Positions 60,318 to 64,000 of a DNA stretch of 64,000 nt are shown here, piece after piece. Every line of letters starts with the position of its first letter. Position 1 is the first letter of the stretch. The notes below the pieces were generated by a model, which saw nothing but the letters and a program-made list of their open reading frames with translations, searched no databases and was not told the DNA's origin. Position numbers and translations under genes: made by a program. Source of the DNA: DATLRC01 sp035478435 (GTDB lineage Bacteria > Patescibacteriota > Saccharimonadia > Saccharimonadales > UBA4665); assembly GCA_035478435.1 (NCBI GenBank), contig DATIJT010000009.1:62001-126000 (forward strand), given 5' to 3'.

Positions 60318-61162
60318 AGTTTGTTGATCTTAGTCCAATCTGATTGGCCGTAGCCTTGATCAATTGCTTGTCGGTAAATAGCCTCAGCAATATCAATCAG
60401 GGGGTGTTCTACGGAGGTTGCCATGTCTTTAGCGTAGCCCAGGTCTTTCGCTATCCATTCTACCGAGAAATTAATCGGCTGGGGGTCGGTCTGGTAATCT
60501 CTCCAAGCCAGGTTGGTAGTGGTGCCACCTGGCCGTTCGGCTAAAGCGTCGCCGACGAGCTTTTCATCCAAGCCAACTCGTTTAGCTAGCTTTAGCGCCT
60601 CACCGAGGGCCGCAATGTGGACCGCTTGTAAAGCATTTAAGATAAGCTTAAAGCGCATGCCGGAGCCAGCTTTGCCAAAATACTTTAGTTCTTTAGCAAT
60701 GGCTGATAATTCGGGTTTTAGATCGTCCAGCTTGGCTTGGTCGCCACCAACTAGCAGTATAAGTTCGCCGGCTTCCGCTCCTGCTCGTCCACCCGTCATG
60801 GCCATATCAAAAAATGTCAGGCCTAATTGTTGGCATTGGGCCGCTAACTCGTCTGTCCATTGGACTGATAAAGTAGCGCAGGTTATGAGGCTTTGCGCGG
60901 GCTTTGCGTTAGCTAGGATGCCGGTCTCACCTTCCCAAACTGCCTTAGACGATTCATCGTTAGCCGTAACTTCAAATACTAGATCGGCTGACTCGATAGC
61001 CTCCTTTATAGATGAAGCCAGCACGGCGCCTTTGGCTACTAAGTCGTCAGCTTTCTCAGGCGTCCGATTCCAGACGGTGACTTTGTAGCCGTTTTTAAGG
61101 AAATTATCGGCAATCCCGTGTCCCATAATACCTAAGCCAATTACTGCGATCTGCTTCACCAT
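60314..61162 (-). CDS. Beta-hydroxyacid dehydrogenase (3-hydroxyisobutyrate dehydrogenase-like)
   Basis: 282 residues. NAD(P)-binding motif IAVIGLGIMGHGIADNFLKNG, substrate motif DMAMTGGRAGAEAGEL and the catalytic Lys in GSGMRFKLILNALQ, with an all-helical C-terminal domain. Such enzymes reduce or oxidise small beta-hydroxy acids or semialdehydes (glyoxylate, succinic semialdehyde); which one is unknown. It is one gene in a minus-strand run that includes cysS. Confidence 0.88.
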   Translation of the reverse strand: MVKQIAVIGLGIMGHGIADNFLKNGYKVTVWNRTPEKADDLVAKGAVLASSIKEAIESADLVFEVTANDESSKAVWEGETGILANAKPAQSLITCATLSVQWTDELAAQCQQLGLTFFDMAMTGGRAGAEAGELILLVGGDQAKLDDLKPELSAIAKELKYFGKAGSGMRFKLILNALQAVHIAALGEALKLAKRVGLDEKLVGDALAERPGGTTTNLAWRDYQTDPQPINFSVEWIAKDLGYAKDMATSVEHPLIDIAEAIYRQAIDQGYGQSDWTKINKL

Positions 61163-61163
61163 T

Positions 61164-62180
61164 TCAATCCTTATTTTCTAGTTTGTTTAATAGCCCTGTA
61201 GCCACTTTGACACAGTCAGATTTGAGTTCACTCAGGGAGCGTCCGTGAGTCACCTTAAAGCCGCTGGCGAAGGCGTGGCCGCCACCGCCGAAGTGGCTGG
61301 CCAATTCCGCTCCAATACCAGCCATCGGGTTGCAGCGGATAGCTCCCGTCACCCGGCCGTCGTCGTAAGCCTTAAAGACGATAGCAACCTGGACGCCGCT
61401 GACTTGTAGCATATCGTTCTGGATAAGCGGCGCGGGGTTGTACAAAGGGCTGAAGTTATTGATCTCGGTTTGCGGTACGCTGACGGTAGCAATTCTGCCA
61501 TCGGCGGCAAATTCAGTCCGTTTTATAAGCTCGGCTTTGTAGCGGAAAATCTCCGGCGGCATTTTGCCGTATTCGCGCCGCAGTTCTTCTAGCTTTGGCC
61601 GGTCCACCCCGGCCTCAACCATTGCCGCCATGATCCGGTAAGTTTCGGCCGAAGCTAACTGGTTGGTTAAACCTTGGGTGTCGCCTAAAATAGAAGTCAT
61701 CAAAAATTCTTGGGTCACCACGGAAAGCGGCCAGCCTAGATCTTTGACTAATTTGTAGATTAGCTCCCCGGTTGAAGAGCGCTTAGGATCATTCAGCAAA
61801 ACTTCAGCGAAGGGTATGACGTTGTCTACCGTTTCGTGGTGATCGAGTACGACGCAAGGCTTACCAGCCAGCCAGCCTTGCTGGCCGCTGCCGGCCAACC
61901 TCTCGAATAATGTCATGGTTGAGGCATCGACTATGATGCTAGCGTCAAACTGCTTGGGCAGGTCTTTTTGCACGCGATCCCAGCCGCTCAAGTAGCGCAG
62001 GTAAGTTGGCATATCAACCGCGCAGTACAAATAAGGTTCTTTGCCAAGCTCATGTAAAATTTGCTCCAGCGCCAAACTGCTGGCCAGACTGTCGCCGTCG
62101 GGGTTGTCGGCCTGTAAGATCACAATTTGCTTGCCATTCTTAATAATTTCGGCAATTTCTAGAGCGTCTGGATATAGCAT
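61164..62180 (-). CDS. DHH-family phosphoesterase (NrnA-like nanoRNase)
   Basis: 338 residues from ATG 62180 (an upstream TTG is less likely). DHH motifs: ILQADNPDGDSLASSLALE, SIIVDAST, VLDHHETVDN. The DHHA1 motif is HFGGGGHAFASGF at the C-terminus. These enzymes degrade short oligoribonucleotides and, in some bacteria, pAp or cyclic dinucleotide intermediates. The first motif has Asn in place of the usual His before PDGD. One nucleotide separates it from the downstream dehydrogenase start. Confidence 0.88.
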   Translation of the reverse strand: MLYPDALEIAEIIKNGKQIVILQADNPDGDSLASSLALEQILHELGKEPYLYCAVDMPTYLRYLSGWDRVQKDLPKQFDASIIVDASTMTLFERLAGSGQQGWLAGKPCVVLDHHETVDNVIPFAEVLLNDPKRSSTGELIYKLVKDLGWPLSVVTQEFLMTSILGDTQGLTNQLASAETYRIMAAMVEAGVDRPKLEELRREYGKMPPEIFRYKAELIKRTEFAADGRIATVSVPQTEINNFSPLYNPAPLIQNDMLQVSGVQVAIVFKAYDDGRVTGAIRCNPMAGIGAELASHFGGGGHAFASGFKVTHGRSLSELKSDCVKVATGLLNKLENKD

Positions 62181-62228
62181 GCAATAATTGTACCTGTTTG
62201 GCGGCCGAATCCCCAATACTATTACTGC

Positions 62229-62987
62229 TCAGATAAGACCATTTACTTGATAAGCCTGCACTGCTTGTGCTGTTGAGAGTAGGCCATTTTTCTCAAAGCT
62301 ACTAATAACTAAAGAAGCAATGGTCGAAACAGTTGTTTTAGAAGCACTCAATACTTCAGGTATTGGTTCGTGTATCTCCACCGGATTCGCCTCTCCTCCT
62401 AGGAGCCCGTGGCACAGTTGGGAAGGATCATCGGCATACATTTGCTTGGCGTCCTCGGTGACTCGTGATAGCTCATTTCCCGAGTAGTAGTCTAAGGCAT
62501 AGGCAGTAGCTGCATAAGCTGCCTCTTCTTCTCTCATGTGGCCAACCAAATCGTGAGCTGCGGCTCTACACTTCCGTGTGGCATGGGTATATTCGTGTAC
62601 TCCAAGTGATCCCACATCGTAGTCTTCTAATTCATCAGCTGGAGCAAAAACAATCATTCCAAGCCGCAGGCTGTTTGAATAGACATATCGTCCACCTGGT
62701 TCAGAAGCCGATTTGATTAAGTGTTGAAATTCTGCCGCCGATAAGCAGGGTAAGACATAGGTGAGGTTGCGTTTCATTAAGTTACGCATAACACGGCGGG
62801 TAGCCAGATGGCCTAGGCCTAATACGGGGATTGAATTATCGACGGTTTTAACAATTGCGGCAGTGGTTTCAGGTTCTACGACTGGCAGTCGAGAACCATT
62901 GATAGCTTCTTTCGTAGCGGATTGCCACTTTTCAGCTTGAGCTATACGGGCACGACGCTCCTGCGAGCTAACCCAAATTCCAGACAT
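62229..62987 (-). CDS. Putative zincin-like protein (HExxH)
   Basis: 252 residues, soluble. GVHEYTHATR at ~130-138 contains a zinc-metallopeptidase HExxH (131-135); acidic residues in MREEEAAYAATAYALDYYSG (~153-155) about 20 residues on could give the third ligand, as in gluzincins. No signal peptide, no known family. It may be a cytoplasmic peptidase, but the motif can occur by chance in helical proteins. Confidence 0.55.
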   Translation of the reverse strand: MSGIWVSSQERRARIAQAEKWQSATKEAINGSRLPVVEPETTAAIVKTVDNSIPVLGLGHLATRRVMRNLMKRNLTYVLPCLSAAEFQHLIKSASEPGGRYVYSNSLRLGMIVFAPADELEDYDVGSLGVHEYTHATRKCRAAAHDLVGHMREEEAAYAATAYALDYYSGNELSRVTEDAKQMYADDPSQLCHGLLGGEANPVEIHEPIPEVLSASKTTVSTIASLVISSFEKNGLLSTAQAVQAYQVNGLI

Positions 62988-62999
62988 TCTAATATTATA

Positions 63000-63605
63000 C
63001 TATAAAATAGTCCTGCCTTCAAGAGCACGGCCTAGGGTGATTTGGTCGGCATATTCTAAGTCGACGCCAATTGGCAGGCCGCGGGCCAGGCGGGTAACTT
63101 TGACTTTACGCTTGCCAATTTGCTGCTGAATATAGAGCGCGGTTGACTCGCCTTCGACGCTGGCGTTGGTAGCCAAAATCACTTCCTTGACCTTGTCCTC
63201 GTCAATTCGCTTAACCAGCTCTTTAATGTGTAGCTGTTCTGGGCTAATGCCGTCAATTGGCGAAACTAAGCCGCCGAGCACATGGTAAGTGCCACTAAAC
63301 TGGGCGGTTTTTTCTAAGGCGACAATATCAAATGGTTCGGCTACTACGGCTACAATTGTCTTGTCACGCCGTAGGTCCGTATAGAGATCTGACAATTTCT
63401 GTCCGGCTGGCACCAGAGCGAAAGTCTTTTGGCAGTAGCCAATGCTGCCAGGCAGCTTCCGCAGCGCCTCAGCTAACTTTTGAGTGGAACTGGCATCCCG
63501 TCGCGCTAAATAGTAAGCATAACGCTCGGCCGTCCGCGGGCCGACACCTGGCAAAAGGCCAAAGGCCTCAATCAGGTCGGTTAAAGCCGGCGGCAAGATC
63601 TGCAT
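63000..63605 (-). CDS. recR: Recombination mediator RecR
   Basis: 201 residues. The N-terminal helix-hairpin-helix LIEAFGLLPGVGPRTAERYA and the Toprim core (TIVAVVAEPFDIVALE, then TNASVEGESTALYI) are clear, and YHVLGGLVSPIDGISPEQLHI is characteristic. The C4 zinc finger between them keeps only one Cys (Cys58, in IGYCQKTFALVPAGQKLSDL), so it can no longer bind zinc in the standard way. Next to ybaB, as in most bacteria. Confidence 0.94.
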   Translation of the reverse strand: MQILPPALTDLIEAFGLLPGVGPRTAERYAYYLARRDASSTQKLAEALRKLPGSIGYCQKTFALVPAGQKLSDLYTDLRRDKTIVAVVAEPFDIVALEKTAQFSGTYHVLGGLVSPIDGISPEQLHIKELVKRIDEDKVKEVILATNASVEGESTALYIQQQIGKRKVKVTRLARGLPIGVDLEYADQITLGRALEGRTIL

Positions 63606-63611
63606 GGCAGT

Positions 63612-63905
63612 TTATAAGCCGAGGTCACCTAAAGCGCCCATCATCGGCTGCATTTTCTCGGCGGCGATTCGCTGGCTTTCTTGGATGGCTTCCTTGACGG
63701 CGTCTTCAATCCAGCGCTCCAGTTGCCCAATGTCGTTCAGGTCGATAAAATCCGGGTCAATATGGACTTTTTTGAGCTTTTGCTCACCGCTAATCTCGAC
63801 AGTAACTGCACCATCGCCCTTTTCGACGGTAATGATTTGCTTTTGCAATTCTTTTTGAATTTTTTTAACGCGCATTAACATCTTGGCTTGGTCAAATCGG
63901 CTCAT
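63612..63905 (-). CDS. ybaB: YbaB/EbfC-family nucleoid-associated protein
   Basis: 97 residues. Helical N-terminus with a Lys/Gln-rich coil (MLMRVKKIQKELQKQ), the beta hairpin GAVTVEISGEQKLKKVHIDP, and the C-terminal helix EAIQESQRIAAEKM. It forms a dimeric DNA-binding tweezers fold. Six nucleotides separate its stop from the recR start; the order (upstream gene)-ybaB-recR is widely conserved. Confidence 0.92.
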   Translation of the reverse strand: MSRFDQAKMLMRVKKIQKELQKQIITVEKGDGAVTVEISGEQKLKKVHIDPDFIDLNDIGQLERWIEDAVKEAIQESQRIAAEKMQPMMGALGDLGL

Positions 63906-63942
63906 CGTTTCTCTCCTTTTACTATCTTATTATTGTAGCAGT

Positions 63943-64000
63943 TCAGAGGCGTTCACGGAACGCGGCTTGGGTCTCAGGGTTATTGGCCCACGCCACGAAA
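63943..64000 (-). CDS. 3' end of a gene cut by the window edge
   Basis: On the minus strand the frame FVAWANNPETQAAFRERL ends at a TGA (63943-63945). Only 18 residues are visible. From the conserved order it could be the end of dnaX, but the sequence alone does not show this. Confidence 0.5.
   Translation of the reverse strand, partial: FVAWANNPETQAAFRERL

Overview
The window reads as a chromosomal segment of a small-genome bacterium, most likely a member of the Candidate Phyla Radiation / Patescibacteria and probably an aerobic, environmental Candidatus Saccharibacteria (TM7) lineage. This is inferred from gene content: a complete F1-ATPase gene run, a cytochrome bo3-type quinol oxidase operon with haem O synthase and a type II NADH dehydrogenase but no complex I or TCA genes, a compact gene-dense layout with many 1-4 nt overlaps, a RecR that has lost most of its zinc-finger cysteines, and an envelope gene set of monoderm type (LCP protein, YkuD L,D-transpeptidase, VanY carboxypeptidase, PimA-like glycosyltransferases). 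No 16S rRNA is present, so the taxonomic call is an inference. The standard code appears to be used.

Layout. 1-3554: atpA (3' end), atpG, an inserted four-helix-bundle gene flanked by GAGTCA-type repeats, atpD, atpC. 3579-9274: Nudix hydrolase, MscL, aquaporin, HAD hydrolase and a large UvrD-like helicase-nuclease. 9673-18787: a respiratory island with NDH-2, an FAD-linked (lactate/glycolate-type) dehydrogenase, cyoE on the minus strand and cyoABCD on the plus strand; cyoD carries an extra cupredoxin-like domain. 18921-30393: a PRTase-like protein, flippase-like membrane proteins, glycosyltransferases, LCP protein, Crp/Fnr regulator and a PAS histidine kinase with response regulator. 30658-33335: SIMPL protein and flavin genes (riboflavin kinase, riboflavin synthase, lumazine synthase). 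33401-41079: ATP-grasp, VOC, EamA, hydrolase, a DUF998-type gene broken by an amber codon, a response regulator and a secreted protein. 41153-44195: a divergent four-gene nucleotide-themed cassette (nucleotidyltransferase-like, HTH-Nudix, ParB/Srx-like, deoxyribonucleotidase) around a 28-bp operator-like palindrome. 44392-48612: a NodB-GT2 fusion, an RRM RNA-binding protein and a Ddl-like ATP-grasp. 49446-50561: a TIR-like, defence-type protein. 51747-51820: tRNA-Gln. 51911-58936: peptidoglycan enzymes, two GT4 glycosyltransferases and an AI-2E-family transporter. 58917-64000: cysS, a beta-hydroxyacid dehydrogenase, a DHH phosphoesterase, an HExxH protein, recR, ybaB and the 3' tip of another gene.

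The most striking non-coding signal is the density of 100-170 bp imperfect palindromes with long terminal inverted repeats in intergenic gaps. At least two are multi-copy within the window (a TGAACCCAT-ended family and a GCGAAGG-hairpin family) and several others occur once. Their ends repeatedly coincide with stop codons, a -10 box, or the Shine-Dalgarno and start codon of the neighbouring gene, so they look like mobile or dispersed elements that have been co-opted into expression signals.

Functionally, NDH-2 and the FAD dehydrogenase would feed electrons to a quinone pool oxidised by the bo3-type oxidase, and the resulting proton gradient could drive the ATP synthase. The flavin genes at 31-33 kb could help supply cofactors for these flavoproteins.
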